Shown: in pieces, positions 40,045-55,000 of the stretch | Layout: every line of letters begins with the position of its first letter | Position numbering within the stretch: the first letter of the stretch is position 1 | NCBI GenBank assembly: GCA_016617855.1 | Contig: JAECUM010011066.1 | Coordinates: 97,503-161,502, forward strand | Length of the DNA stretch: 64,000 bases | Reading direction: 5' to 3' | Source: Megalonaias nervosa | Lineage: Eukaryota; Mollusca; Bivalvia; Unionida; Unionidae | The notes under the pieces: model-generated | What the model was told of the DNA's origin: nothing | The model's input: the letters and a program-made list of their open reading frames with translations, nothing else | The model's database searches: none | Program-made: the position numbers and the translations under genes

Positions 40045-43000
40045 GTAAGAACAATTTAAAGATTGTTATGGCTTTAGTCACAGCATGGAACATCCCCCCC
40101 CCCCTTTGCTTTCTTTTCACTTATTCATTAATCCATCTATCTTTGTAGCAGTCCATTTATTTGTCCATCTCTCTAGTAAACCAACCATGTATCTATGGAT
40201 CCTTATTCCATTTATCCATGTGTGCATCTATCCATATGGTTCAGTTCATCCTGTCATCCATCCATCTCTGGAAGGAAATAATTTTATATCTATTAATATC
40301 ATGCCTAGTTTGATACTGTTTAATGAATGCTTTGTCTTGATCTGCAAGGTAGGTAGTGATAAATATTTATGTTGTCTTAATCAGCAAGGTAGGTAGTGAT
40401 AGATATTTACGTTGCCTTAATCTGCAAGGTAGGTAGTAATGGATATTTACTTTGTCTTAATCTGCAAGGTAGATAGTGATAGATATTTATCACTTCTTTC
40501 CACTGATTAATCTACAATATTTAATATATTATTTCATTGTTCTATTTGTATAAGTTATATCTTTTATACTTTCGTAATCCAATAGTCAATTTTTTGTTTT
40601 TTATTGGAGACCTGAAATATGTGGTGTTGTATGCTCAATGAGCAGTGCTCAAAGTTGCAGCTACATTGGTTACATCTGTGACTAAAAATTCAGAATTGGA
40701 AAGTGAGATTGTCAGCAGGTCTGTCAGATGATAATGCATCGACTAGAAAATTACATTGCACTTTCTAAATACACAAATGTATACCATGTTTTATGCTCTA
40801 AATAATTGACAGCTGTAATTTAATTCACAGAATAATCTCATAACTGTCTGTTCTATATTAAGTCACCATATTTACATGTGACTAGTGTGGAATGAAGTTT
40901 ATATTGAGGGACTAAACTTATACATCCAAACTAGCTAATGATATCAATATAGAACATGATGCAGACATGGAGACAAATGCAGAAAATTTAGTCGTTAGTA
41001 AAACTACTCCTAGATGAACTTAAAATAAATGCAGATATGATGAAGGCTTTTTTAATATAAGCTATATTTAGAAGAAAATGAAGGTAAAAGATGTTCGTCA
41101 GTGAATTTGAGGCAAGGCACTATGTAGAGTTATGTCCCTTTATCAGTGAATTTGTATATGGCAACAGGTTCACAGATAATTTTGAGTGCTCCATATTGTG
41201 AATTTTGAGGTTGAAGCAGATGTTGACTGATATTTCTGTCAGATCTAGATATACTAAAAAAGTAACTTTGTTCTTTATAATTACTCTTTAATTTGCAGTA
41301 ACTAAACATTTCACATTTTACCATGATCTTCAACCATTAATTACCTACTCGGTAGATTTCTGCTGTCAGTGTTTAAGGTGATCAAATTAGTATAGTTTGG
41401 CCACCATTTTTCAAGATATAGGTACTTGAAGTACTGATACGTGGAATGTTTGACAAAAATTTTAACTATGAATGTGTCTTACTAAATTGTGTTTGCTGCT
41501 GTAAATGAGACAATATACAGCCCGTTTGAATCTGCAGGTTTGCTAAAGTGAAACATAATTTTTGCATTAAATAAAATTGTAATACAATTCAAACAAAGCA
41601 GTTCTGTGTCTTTTCAGAAAGCATTGCTATACCTGAATGAGGGCTTGGTGTCCCAAGTGAATATATTGGAGGCCAAGATTGGGCAATTAAATGATGACAA
41701 AGCACAGCAAGTGCCCAAATGCCCCACAGATAGCAGAGCAGGTCTGTGTGTCTTTGGAGGAGGTACCTTCAGTTTCTCAACTTGAAAAATTACGAAAACT
41801 ACTTGAGTTGACAATACTTATTGACCTAGGAGCCACTTATTAAACCCTGCCTCTGTTGGTGGTGCTATATAGTAATCCATATGTCCATCTGTCCTTCTTT
41901 CATGCACTAATTAGCACAACTAGTAGTATTTGATGGATTGCAACAATACTTGGTAAATATCATGGGCAGGACTGGGATATTTATGTATCCACAAACCACT
42001 TAGCTCTGCATATTTTGTTTTTGCCCATTTTGTTTGTAGCTTATTGCAGTGTATAACACAATCTTATTAGTGCAATTAGACCTGCAATTATTGATGGATC
42101 CCTGTCGAACTTAGTAAATATTATGGTCATCATATGGAGATGAACATATTAATGAATATTTTGCTCACACAATTTTTGCTAAAGTTACTGCCCTTTTTGT
42201 TTTGTAACCTAATGCAGTGTTATGACACATATATCATTTTGCAACTAGTTCCAAAGTTTTGGATGGATTGTTGTGAAGTTTGGAAGCATAGTATCTCATC
42301 ACCAAAAGATGCACATGTTGACTAATCTTTGTGCACTATGATGTTTGTAAGAGTTATTGTCCTTTTTGACTTGGGTCTGGATGCAGTGTATGACATAGTT
42401 TGGGGACTGCAACTACTGTTGCAGGTTATAGTGAAATTGTTGTGAAACTTAGCACATGTTATCACAGTTCCAGATGGAAAGAAATAAAGAAGTACTCAAT
42501 CCTGCCTCTAAAAACATAAACCTCTCTGACCCCACCCTATTTACCCCAACCTTCTTGAATTTGAAATTTAGCATCTTTCAAAAAATATAAAGTTTTTCCC
42601 ATATGACTTGATAGTTCAAAATGTTGTTTTAGTAGTTTCAAAAACTTTTGTTAACATGCTAAATTTAATGCAAACCACATTTCTGTTCAGATTAATCCAA
42701 GTTGCATGTCTATGTTCTGATTAATTTATGAGTGAATTATAGTATGGAAGCTAGTGATTTATGAGTGAATTACAGTATGGAAGCTATGCTTATTCTATTT
42801 TGGATTGATACTGTACGTGAATAACTGTGCTTATTCTATTTGGATTGATACTTTCTGTAATACTGCTTATTCTGTTGGATTGATACTTTATGTCAATGTC
42901 AATACCTCTTTATTCTGTTTGTATTGTGTGAATAAATGTGCTTATGATTGGATTTAAAATGGATATCAGTTTGTTATTTCTTTTATTAGATGCATTTTAA

Positions 43001-46000
43001 TTGCTAAAGTGTTTCACATATTGTGGCATGACTCAAACGTTGATCATCATATGTAACTTATGCTTTGTACTGGGAGACAAAATATTTAATTGACAAAAAT
43101 AACTTGAAATTTACTCTTATACTTAGAAGTGGTACATATGGTTCTTTAATTTAAAAAAAACATAAAACTTTTGAACATTAGGAAGCTTTGACCTGTTTTG
43201 CAAATGAAGTTTAATCATGTGATTGTTCCCCAAGTGACTGAGATTTTTTGTGATGTTAAATTACTGTAAGTTTGATGACATTACAGCAGTAGACCAGGAT
43301 TGAAAAGTATGCAGGTATTACATCATTGTTTTAATGTTATTCATATGGTCTGATTATGACAATAATGGTTATTACATCATTGTTTTAATATTATTCATGA
43401 CTATCAGTTGTTACGTCATTGTTTTTATGTTATTCATATGGTCTGGGTATGACAATGTCAGTTGTTACATCATTGTTTTAATGTTACTCATGGTCTGATA
43501 ACGACACTATCAGTTGAAAGAAAATAACTTGAAGCTTAGTATTATATCTTTATTTCCATTTTAACACATTATTATTTGATGATCTTAAATGTACAAATAT
43601 CATGAAGTGAAAAAATATATTTTTTAATTTACTTAAAATGAAGTGGACTGCCAGTTTGTCTCATTCCTGCTGATGCAAAAAAAATGCATTCATCAAATTT
43701 TCAATCATTTTTTCTGTATGCAGTTTGATTGGGGACACTAATGATCCATAGTTACTGCCTATTAATGAGTGAGAGCCATAATTTGAACTTTCTAGAAGTA
43801 CCAAAATTACTTTATGGTTATTGGTAATAGGTACAAAAATATTTAATAAACAGCCACTAGAATAAACAATTTATGTTTTTTGTTCTTTTCTAAAACTTCA
43901 CTCACAATTGACCAAGGTTGAAATGTTTAAAAGTTGTTTTGAAACAGCCCCAGTAAATGTCAAGAGAGTACATGCACACATGTCCTCACACCAATATGGT
44001 CATTTATTGATTAGGGTTTAGCTGCATATAAGTACAATATTGGCTACATGTTGCTGATTTAAGGTATGTCTGCATACAGCTGGGTAAAGGCAAAGTCCTA
44101 AAAATGTAAATATAAAGAATTGCAGTAGAAAACGTTAGGAAAATAAACCATTCGAATAAACATAAACATAAAATTCTTCAAGATAAAAAATTGAAAATAT
44201 ATGTAAATATAAAGAATTGCAACAGAATTTTGGAAGATAAACCCTTACAAATAAATGTAAACGTTAAGTACAGCTAAATAAAAGATAAAATGTGAAGGTA
44301 TAAAAATTCTGTAAAATTTATATAAATATAGTTAAAGGTAAAAATAATGGTCTTTGATGATTGGGTTGAGTAATCTGAACTTTACAACTTTATGTTTTAG
44401 GGGTCAGTTAAAAAATAATGTGAATGTGTTAGACTTATTTGATTTTTAGTGAAGATTTAAAAGCTAAATAAGATTGTGTATTCCAGAGGCAGTAGATTAA
44501 ATGTTTATACCTATTTTTGTTACCATAATGATAGATAGATATAGCACGTAACAGTTAGAATTAATATTACATTAAATAATTTTGGCTGAACTTATTTGAA
44601 GTAATATGACCCAAAACACATAATGCAATGACAAGGGCTGTCACAGTAACTCATGTAAAATGACATCATTTCATGCTTATTATGTACATGTGTACAAAAA
44701 ATATTCCATTTAAAGATTAGCATGTGACCAGTGACATTTAAAAAATGTGGAACACTGATAAAATCATGATGGCTGACAAAAATGAATAATCTGAAGTTTG
44801 CAGATATTTTACAGTGGTAGAAGATGGACCTAGTGATTTAAAAAAGTGCTTGAATTTCACGATGAAATATCTGTGAGAGCCATGTTTGCAGTAGTAGTGT
44901 TATAGAGCCATAAACTTTTTGACATGGACAAAATCAAATTTAGAATATACAAGTGGAATAAATAACAGTTGTCTTTTCCTTCTCTTAGAGCATCATAATG
45001 AAGGCGACAAACAACAAGCCAGCCGCCGTTCTGCGATTGATGACACTATCATCCAAAAAGGAGGTCTGACATTCATTGACATTGCTGGACTAGGAGAAGC
45101 AAAACAGGCACTGACGGAAGCCATTGTTATGCCGTTACATTATCCACAGCTTTTTACAGGTGTCAGTTATCATTTAATGAATACACTGCAAAAAAAATGC
45201 TCTAAAATCATCTTAACATGTATTAAATTGTGAATATTATCTTTGTTATTTTTTTAATGATGTTTAATGATGTTTCTAGACACAATCAGTTGTTTCAAGG
45301 ATAGTGAAAAGTTAATTTTAATTCATTAAGTGAATATACTGTACCTTTGCTTCTATTAGTTGGGTATTATATTTTTTGGATTTGTATTTCCTTGAGACGA
45401 CAGATGTGAAGATGAAAGGTTTTTAACCATTAAAGAAACAAAACATCACAGACATGTCAAAGAATTAAAGTTGTTGTTTTTAGGCTTAATGCCATTTCTT
45501 AGCACAAGTTAGGCTATACATGGTGGCCAGTATAACTGGTGGAGGAAGAACCCAGGAAAACCCCAGTAAGAACCACCAACCCACAAGAAGCTAATGGCAG
45601 CTTTCTCACATAACCACATTGGTTGAGCCCAAAAACCCAAACAGACAGAAGTGAGATGGCAGTGATCAGTGAAAACTAATGCTTTAGATCAATCAGCTCC
45701 CCCGGCCCTCAAGGAATTAAAGTACTTTCACATCAGTATGGTACATAAGTATGAGGCAAGAGTATAGTCATGAAAGCTGTTTCATATACAGTGGTAATAT
45801 TAAGTATAAAACAGCTTAATAAAAGGTGAACTCATCCTTAAGGTGTGCTACTTTAAATTTATGGCTACCATGAACGTCAGTATAGTGAGGAAGTACTGTA
45901 TCTGTAGATAGGTCTTTTTTATAAAATGTAATACAAATGTTAAAACAAGAATGTAATGCCTTTAAAGTATTGATTCCAAAATGTGTCTTGGTAGCCTTTG

Positions 46001-49000
46001 CATCTTGTTTTTATTTTGAAATATTTATGCTTCAGGTTGTAAGAATCTTGTACAGTACTCCCTCATTATCATGCTGTCCATTGGAGCTATGGAGTATAGT
46101 GTCTTATAGTGAGATTGCCTTATAATGTAATACATTGTGCATAAAATTTTACTTTCACTTAATGGTATCCATGACGATAACAGCCTTATAAAACAAAACT
46201 GTTATAATGGTGAGGGATGGGTGTACCTCTATGGCCACAGTTCTTTTCTTGTTTCCTAACTTTATGTCATGAAATTGATTCAGTACTAATACAAGTTTTT
46301 AGCTGAAATCGTGGCTTTTTCCTCCGAGATGAATATTCTTAAAGATTATTACAGTAGGGGTTGTCCTGGATCAGAAATTGTATGGGCCCTCTCAGTGGAT
46401 AATTTCTTGTAAGCAGGGTTCCCATGCCACTGGGAAATCAGGAAAAAGTCAGGAGAAATGATGTTTTTTCCCGACCGTGAAAAGTCCTTGAATTTTGCAA
46501 ATATTGATGAAAGTCGGGAAAAACCTGGGAATTTTCAGCCAGCACTTGACGCCCAAATCAGTTACATAATTGAGTCATAACTGAACTGATCATGAGTTAA
46601 ATTTAACGAGTTCTGAGCAGAATATTTGGAGGTTGCAGTATGGATCATTTGGGTGCTTGCCATAAACATATTTGCTGAGTCAATCCAAATACTCAGTAGA
46701 TTAGATTCCTCTAGTGGCCTTCTTTTTCCCCCACAGACAGCTTTATATCTGTTTCTTTTCTTACATGGAAGACATGAAAACCAGTCTAGTATCACAAGAG
46801 GCCAACATGGCGGCAGCAAAACGTAACCGTTTTCCAGATGGCCTAGCAAACTTAAACGTTAAATTGAGTCATACATGCATGAAATCGATATGAAAATTAT
46901 TTATTTTCTCAGAAATTGTGAGTATTAAAATCGTTATGTCTTTAATCCGCTGAAAGACATGATAAAACTAGGGCGTCGATGAAATTTGACCTGGCACTTG
47001 TGATTTGCATTGGTTGTCGCACAAGTACACAAATCTCACAATCCACATGACATCATAGATCCAGTAGTAACGTGATATCAGTAATAACCCATTTCAAATG
47101 TTGTAGAAAAAAATAAAAAAATATTAAATGAAAGTCATATACTGTACTGGTTGTAATAAAAATTCGAAAACAAAAGGACCCAAAATTCTCTACATTTATT
47201 CTGAGAACAACTACTGGGGTTTTGTTGTTTCATATGACAACCGTGTTGACATGTGCTCTCTGCTTTATGAATCTGACTGGCTAGATTGATGCAACAGCGA
47301 CATGTTTCTTGTTGTTGTTCTTGAAATAAATATGTTGAGAATTATATGCTCTTTCTGGTTTTTACAAAAGGTATTTGACTTTCATTTAATATAATTGAAT
47401 TTTTGTAAACAATATTAAAAAGTAGTTTGTTGTTGATATCGCGTGACTATTGAAATTTGTGAAGTGACTAGTAATGCAAATGGCGAGTACCAGGTCAGGT
47501 TTCATCTATGCTGTAGTTTTGTCTTGTCTGTCAGCGGATTAAAGACAACGATTATAATACTTTCCATTTCTGAGAAAATAAATCAATTTCCTATTGATTT
47601 CATGCAGATATTAGTCAATATAACATTGTTTAAGTTTGCTAGGCTCGCTGGTAAGCAACTAACATATGCAGCTACTGCACAGTGGCAGCAAATTCCAAAT
47701 TTTCGATATGCAATTTCTCTAAGACATCCCAACCTAAAAGTCCAAATGTGAAAAATGGGGTGGAAATATGTGGAGGAATCCCAATTAGAAAATGGACTGC
47801 TGTTTGGTTTAAGCCAAATTTGTTGTCCAAAATGTCAGATCTCGGAGCTGAACTTTGGCGTGAAATTATTACACAGTGACATGTAACTTGAAACATTGGT
47901 TTCAGATCTTCAATAGAATGCCAGAGAAATGGAAAATTGTATTATATATTTTTAAAAAAAATGATATGAACTCCTGTATCAATACAGGTTTGGGAACTAG
48001 TTTATTGAATTGCAAGTTGATTTAACAGAAAATTCAGTCCTTGTGTATACAGCAGTTATAATTTTTGAAGGTTTTTTTGTCAAATTTAAATCACCCCTTT
48101 TGTAAATGTTTTTGAATGATGGATTTTTAATCAAATCATCTTAAGTAGTTTAGGTTGTTTGAAAAATCTTGTTTGGGATTTTATTAGCACAGATAAATTC
48201 AGGAATAAACTTTTTTTTGTTAAAAGACAAGATTCTAATACTTTGCATTTATCATTTTTTCTTACTGTGATAGGAAATGTTTACGTTATATAACATGCAT
48301 ATACATTGTTGTAGAATTCTTTAGAATTAACGGTTTGAAAGGAAACAAAACTAATTTATATTCATTATGTTGTTTCCACATAGCAACATAATGTAGGTCA
48401 GGAAAGTAAAGTTAGAATTTTTATTTTGTACATTGAAATGACTTGACATGCCAATTTACAGGAATATAGTCAAACTTGTTTTGTGTGATACATTTTGTGG
48501 TTTTGTACATGATCATCTTTTTTGACTTAAATGTTTTGGAGAGTCTTGAAAGAGAAACATTTTTAGATTTAGAAAATGCATGTTTTATCATCTAAAATGT
48601 TCTATAATTCCATTCAGTAATGGTCATATATGAACCTTGAAAACTTGAATTTCATCCTGGAAAAACCCTGGAAATGACCTGAAAATTTATCTTTAGAAAA
48701 GTGTGGGAACCATGTGTAAGAGGCAGTGAAATGTAAAACACCTCAACCCCACCCAAAAAATCAACCAGGGAGCAGTTTGAACATTTTAAGAGCAACCAAA
48801 TAATTTTAACTCTTAATAATATATTTTGAACAAATGTGTTATATTTAAATAGGTCATAGAGGGGTCCTATTAAAATTTAATTCAGTTTTAACTATCTGTT
48901 AAACTTTCCTTGCAAATGGACAATGACCTGTTCCTGGGATATCCAAGTCCTTTATTGCCACACTTTCTATGACAAAAAAAGTTGAATTCATTTTCTGTTT

Positions 49001-52000
49001 GTAGGCAAAAATGATGGAGTTGAATTTATTTTTTGCTGGGAGGATATCTTTATTTTCGAACCTATTAAATAAGCCTGGTATTAGAAGTTACATATGGGAC
49101 ACCATGTGGGAAACTCTTTAATTAACAGTCTCTCGCTTAATGAATGAATTTGGGTCTATATGAGTCATTTGATTAGGTGTTCATTATAACAAAGTACAGT
49201 ACTGTGAATTTTTGTTTCATGAAGCACCAGTTTTTGTAGACATTGTAGTTGCTACAATCCATGAAAGTAAAGAACCAATGAATAATTTTTGTTCTGTGGA
49301 GACAATATGTTCACAAATGTAAATATTAATGAAAATATGATTTTTTGAAAAGCATGAACATTGGTACCCATGAAAAGAGTGAATTCATGTTACACAGGCT
49401 TTCTGGGTTCACTCTGGGTGTTTGTTATTGCAAGGAATTCATAATAGGAAGGTTTGTTGTTGCCAAGATTCACTGTATGTTGTAACTGTGACCATGAATA
49501 ACTCAATATGTGTTCATTTGTTTTTGTCCAAATTTGAAAGTTGTCTACATAAGCCTGTATGATTGTGTAAATGTTGTTGAGTTGGAAAAGATCAGTTTGT
49601 GTAAAAGAAGTTTGGAAAGGCCTATAAGGACATGATTAGTTTGGTTAATAGATGTGCAGTACTACCATGTATATTTGCTTATAAGTCGAGTCCAACTGAG
49701 TCTGTGCAGTTTGTTAGGAGTAATCAGTAGAACAAGCATTGTATACACTGGTCAGCATGCACATTATGCTAGGGCAGATCAGGATCTTTGTTGTTTTTAG
49801 TTTGACTCAACTTATAAGCGAGGATAGAAAGTATAAATTATGTGCCATCACATCTCTTCACTGCTGGCTGATATTGTATAGGTTGTATCAAGCCATGGAG
49901 AAGAATTTTGCTGTATGGTCCCCCGGGGACAGGCAAATCAAGACTAGCACAGGCTGTGTCTGGAGAAATCAATTCCAGCTTCTACAGTGTCTCCAGCTCT
50001 GATCTAATTTCCAGCTGGGTTGGAGAAAGTGAGAAGTAAGTATTAAATGGTAAAAAAAAATAATTAGGGTTCTTCATCATTTTCACTAAACTAGATTTGG
50101 GCTTTACAGTTTCAACACTGAATTTAGGACCACTAAGTCTGTACAGTCTTAACATCTCTGCATAATTCATGGAACTTGGCATCCTGCACAATGATTCAGA
50201 TGGAGATTTATTGGCTTGATTTGTGCTCCTGCAACTATTTGGCCTATCATTTACAAGTTATCTAGTTGCGATATAAGATCAGTTTAAAACATACATGAAA
50301 TACATTGGTATTTTGATAAGGACAGCAGTGTTGTCAATCTAAAGATTCACAGCATGTCCAGGAAAACAAAAAGTTAATTATCATTACAATATTTATAAAG
50401 ATTTATGTTATGCAAAGGTTGTTCTGAGACAGCAATCTCATTTTCTCTGGGTTTTACCAGTTTGCAAAGTCTGTTTTTTTTGTTTTAATAGATCTTTAAG
50501 TACACTTATGATTCACTTTCTTTCCTAGTAGTTACAAATCCATCCCCTTGTCACTGAATCCTTACATAGAGTCACACAACACAACTGGATACACTTTAGT
50601 TTATCCCCAACGAATTTACTGAGCAAGCAGAAAAATTTGGCAGACATTTGCCTTAAGATAACAAAACTACCCCATCAATGACTGACAGCAGATTTACATG
50701 GGTATCATCATCTTTAATCTGTTATCTGTCATTTTGGCAGAGTGGCATTGTAATTGACCATCTAAAATCCTCCAGCTTTGGTGCAAAAGCCTAACTTACT
50801 TTGGGGCTCCTGATTTTACAACCTTTCATCTGGCAGTTGGGCACCAATATACAAAACCATCCAGGATGAAATGATGTATTGTAAACATCAAACCAATTCA
50901 TTTTCAGACACCATAGACAGTCATTCCATATAAGGTTGCAAACACTTGATATTGCCTACAAGCAGCACCATGACGTGTGTTAATTAACTTGGATTCGTCA
51001 TTTATCAGTTTTCTTAGATTTTGTGGCAGTGTATTATCATTATGTTCTTAAATGATCAGTTACTGGATACTATAGTTTGTATATTACCTACAGAAAGGGT
51101 TTTTTAGTACAGAAAACCCAGTACTTCAAGTGTTTTCTGCAGGATGCAATGTTGCACCTTTCAATGCAGTAAAATTTTAATGGTCATGCATAGACATCTG
51201 CAGTGTATTGTAAAAGGTGAAAAACAAAAAAACTACTGTCTATATCACTTGCAAGCTTTGTGTGTGTGTGTGTATGTAAACTATTTGGCAAGTTCTTTAC
51301 ATTGACAGGCTTGATTCTAACACACTGACATTGCAGCAGAGTTTTCATTGACCAAGACTACCTTGGGTTTTGGCAGTCCTCTGAACAAGCAAATCATGAG
51401 GAATTGAAGATTAACAGACCTTGTCAAGATGAATCCTTTGGTCAATGAAGGTGGCAATTGCTGATGGTCTAATATAAATAGTTTTTAGCTCTACTGCTTT
51501 TGGTCCAGAAGAACTTTTGGGAAGGTCTATTGCCTGTCCATTGTTTAGCTTCATCCATTGTGTAGCATAAGTTTGTTATTGCTACTCCTACTACACTGCT
51601 TGGAGGATTGCTTTGAAACTTTATGCACACATTCATCGCATGGTATAGTTGGTCCTAAATAAAAATGATGCTGCTCTGATGTCCAATATGGCTGCCACAA
51701 TGACCATTTAAAATCTTGTTATCACTACTGCTCCTGAATGGATGGTCATGTAAACATGGGGCTTTCATTAAAAGACTTTTTATGATGTCTAGTTGTCGCA
51801 AATGAAAATGGTGCTGATATGACATCCAATATGGCCTCCATGGCAGCCATCATCAAATTCTTGCTACTACTCCTCCTGAATGGATGGTCATATCAGCATG
51901 AGATTTTCATTAAACGACTTTTGATGATGATGATCTGATGTCCAGTATGGCTGCCATTGCAACCATTTTGAAAATCTTGTTACAGCTACTCATCCTGAAT

Positions 52001-55000
52001 GGATGGTCATATCAACATGGGTTTTTCACTGAATGAGTTCTAATGATATGTTGCTGGTCCTAAATACCAATGATGCTGATCTGACAGCAGTGCTTTTTGT
52101 TGCTTGAATGAGAAGTCATATCTTGAAATATTGTCCTATCCAGATGGATGTTTATATCAAGATAGCATTGTCATTAATATACATCTTATGATAATTTCTA
52201 AATGAAAATAGTGCCAGTTGTACATCCAATATGTCTGCCACAGTGACTTTGCTAAAAATTTTGCCACTACTCCCCCTGAATGGATGATCATTATGACAAG
52301 GATGTTTCAACAAGTCCAAAATGAAAAATGGTGCCAGTCATGCATGCAACAGGGCTGCCATGATGACTGTCTTAAAAGTCTTGTTGTCACTACTCTGCTG
52401 AATGGATGGTCATTATGATGGGTGTTTCATTGAGTCCTAACTTAAAATGGTGCCCATTTTATATCCAACATGGGTGCCATGATGACTGTCTTAAATCTTG
52501 TGACTATTCCCGCTGAATGGATGATCATTATGACAGGGGTGTTTCAACAAGTCCTAAATGAAAATGGTGCCAGTCGTACATCCAGTATGGCTGCTATGAC
52601 ATCTGTTGTAAAACTCTTGTCACTACACCCCTGAATGGATGAGCAATATAGTATGTCTTTTTACTAAAAGACTTCTGATGATGTCTACTTCGTCTTCAAT
52701 GAAAATGGTGCTAAGCTGACAACCAGTATGTGTAACACAGCAGGTAATTTGAAAATCTGGTTATTGGTGTAGAATATCACAGATGGTTTCAGCGCTTGAG
52801 AGTTGAAAAGAAGAAATGGTCTTATCTTGGATTCCTGGAAATTCTTTTCATCCAGTAGTGCATCAGTCCTTTTAAGCAGCTCTTGTTATGCACTTAGGGG
52901 CAGTAGGAAATTACAGCCATGATAATGGAGACATTATCTGACACCTGTATGGACATTAATCACTGTCCAGCAAATAGAATGCATGTGAAAACACTGTTAA
53001 TACACCACTCCCTTGATAACTCGCGCCTGGATAACTCGCGAACCCGCTTATAACGCGTTGTCTGGCATGGCTCCCGATTTTTTTTTTAAAGAAAATATAT
53101 TTTAAAATGTGCTGAACATTAAAAAAAATCGCAATAAGAATTGGTAAATTGGTAAATTGGACCTTGATACATAGCTCGTTTTATCATCGAAAATGGTGAT
53201 TATAGCCTTTAAAGATAGAATCCATATTGTGAAATTTGCAAGTTCTAATAAGATATCACATATTATGTTAATTTTTTTGAGAGAAATAGTTGTCAGTACA
53301 CTGTAAATAAACAGTCTAGTGAAACAGCGATCAACGAAAAATTCTGGTAAATGCTAACAGGTGGCAACAGAGAATGAAATAAACACCAATTAAATGTCTT
53401 GCTATGTGAAATTCACATTCTAATCCTTTAATTTTGCTTCAGTGTAAACACTATAATCACAACATATTCTCTTCTATGAAAACATGAAAAGAGTCAACTG
53501 ACCGTCACATCGAAACCCGTGAGTACTTCTGTGGGAACCTAATTACATGACGGCTTTGTTTTGATTGACAACTTGGGGAAGTGTTTGTTGCATTAAAAAA
53601 ATCAGTTAAAAGAGACCTGTGTTGTTTTATCACTTTGATTATGTCTTTTTTATTAAATCAAGCAAGGGAAGTACAATAAAAAAAAATTCAACGGCATGCC
53701 AATAGGAACGTAAGTTCTTGTGGTCATTACCGTTCTCAAAATTCATTTTATTTGACCAATCGAAAATGGTTTCACATTTTTATGTACTTAACATCATTAA
53801 AGTATATAATATCAATAATGTGTCCTAATCATTTCTAAATGTGACCATGGAGAGCAAAGGAAGTAAGCGAAAGGTGTACTCAGTGACTGAAAAGCTGTGC
53901 ATCATAGATATGGTTCATAATGGCGAAACGAGATCCGACGTTTGCAATGAACAAAAAATTGCTGAGTCGACATTTAGAGGATGGCTTAAGGTTGAGCAGA
54001 AACTTCGGGATTACTTGCATGATGTTGATTGAGATGATGGGATCAAACGAAACGAGCACGGACTGCAAACGATACCGAATTAGATGATGCTGTGTACGCA
54101 TGGTTCACACAGCAACGTGAACAAGGTGTCCCCATCTCTGGAACAATTCTCAAGGCCCAAGCAGAAAAAATGGCAAAAATTATGGAGAATGAATCTCATT
54201 TTAGGGCAAGCCATGGATGGCTTTGGAGATTCCAGCGCCGACATGGAATTAAACAAAATTCATTGTCGGGAGAGATACACTCAGCGAATCAGGAAGCTGC
54301 ATGTAATTATCCATACCAGCTCAGAGAGATAATCATCCGTGAAAATAGACAGAGGCGGCAGAGAAATCAAAGAGTAACACAAAAAAAATTAACAGATTTT
54401 TTCAAAATGTGAAGTGATATTTGTCAAATGTGTCACAAACTGCAAGTATTATCATGTTCTAATTTACGTTGTTTTAAATTTGTAAACCCATTAAATTCAT
54501 GTTGATAATGGTTAACCCTTGTGAATTTATTTATTTTTTTATTTTACTTCTTCCGCAATCAAATCTACCTTTTGTTTGATCGACATTGTTTTCTCAAAAT
54601 GAGTGTCGATCTTTTGTATAAAAAAAGTCTACTTTCGATCAAACAATAAAACTAGAATGTAACCAATTCAACACAAAAATTAGTGACGTAGTACACAATG
54701 TGTGAAGTTGTACATGTGTTAAGCGAACGGAAACCATGCGGAATAATGTTTTGATGATCTCCTCAATATACTGTAAGTTATCCTGAAATTAATATTACTC
54801 TGTGAGGAAAAAAATAAACAAAGTACACCGCTATGAAGAGATATTTATTCACAGTTAATCTTAGCATGATTATTAATTGAGTATTCAACACTGTAACATG
54901 CCAACCCACCCCCACCCCCCTTTTGCCTCTACGGCGATCCCTTTGTTAGTTTTGTTGTTTGTTATAGGTCCCTCGATAACTCGCGCCCTCGCTTATAACG

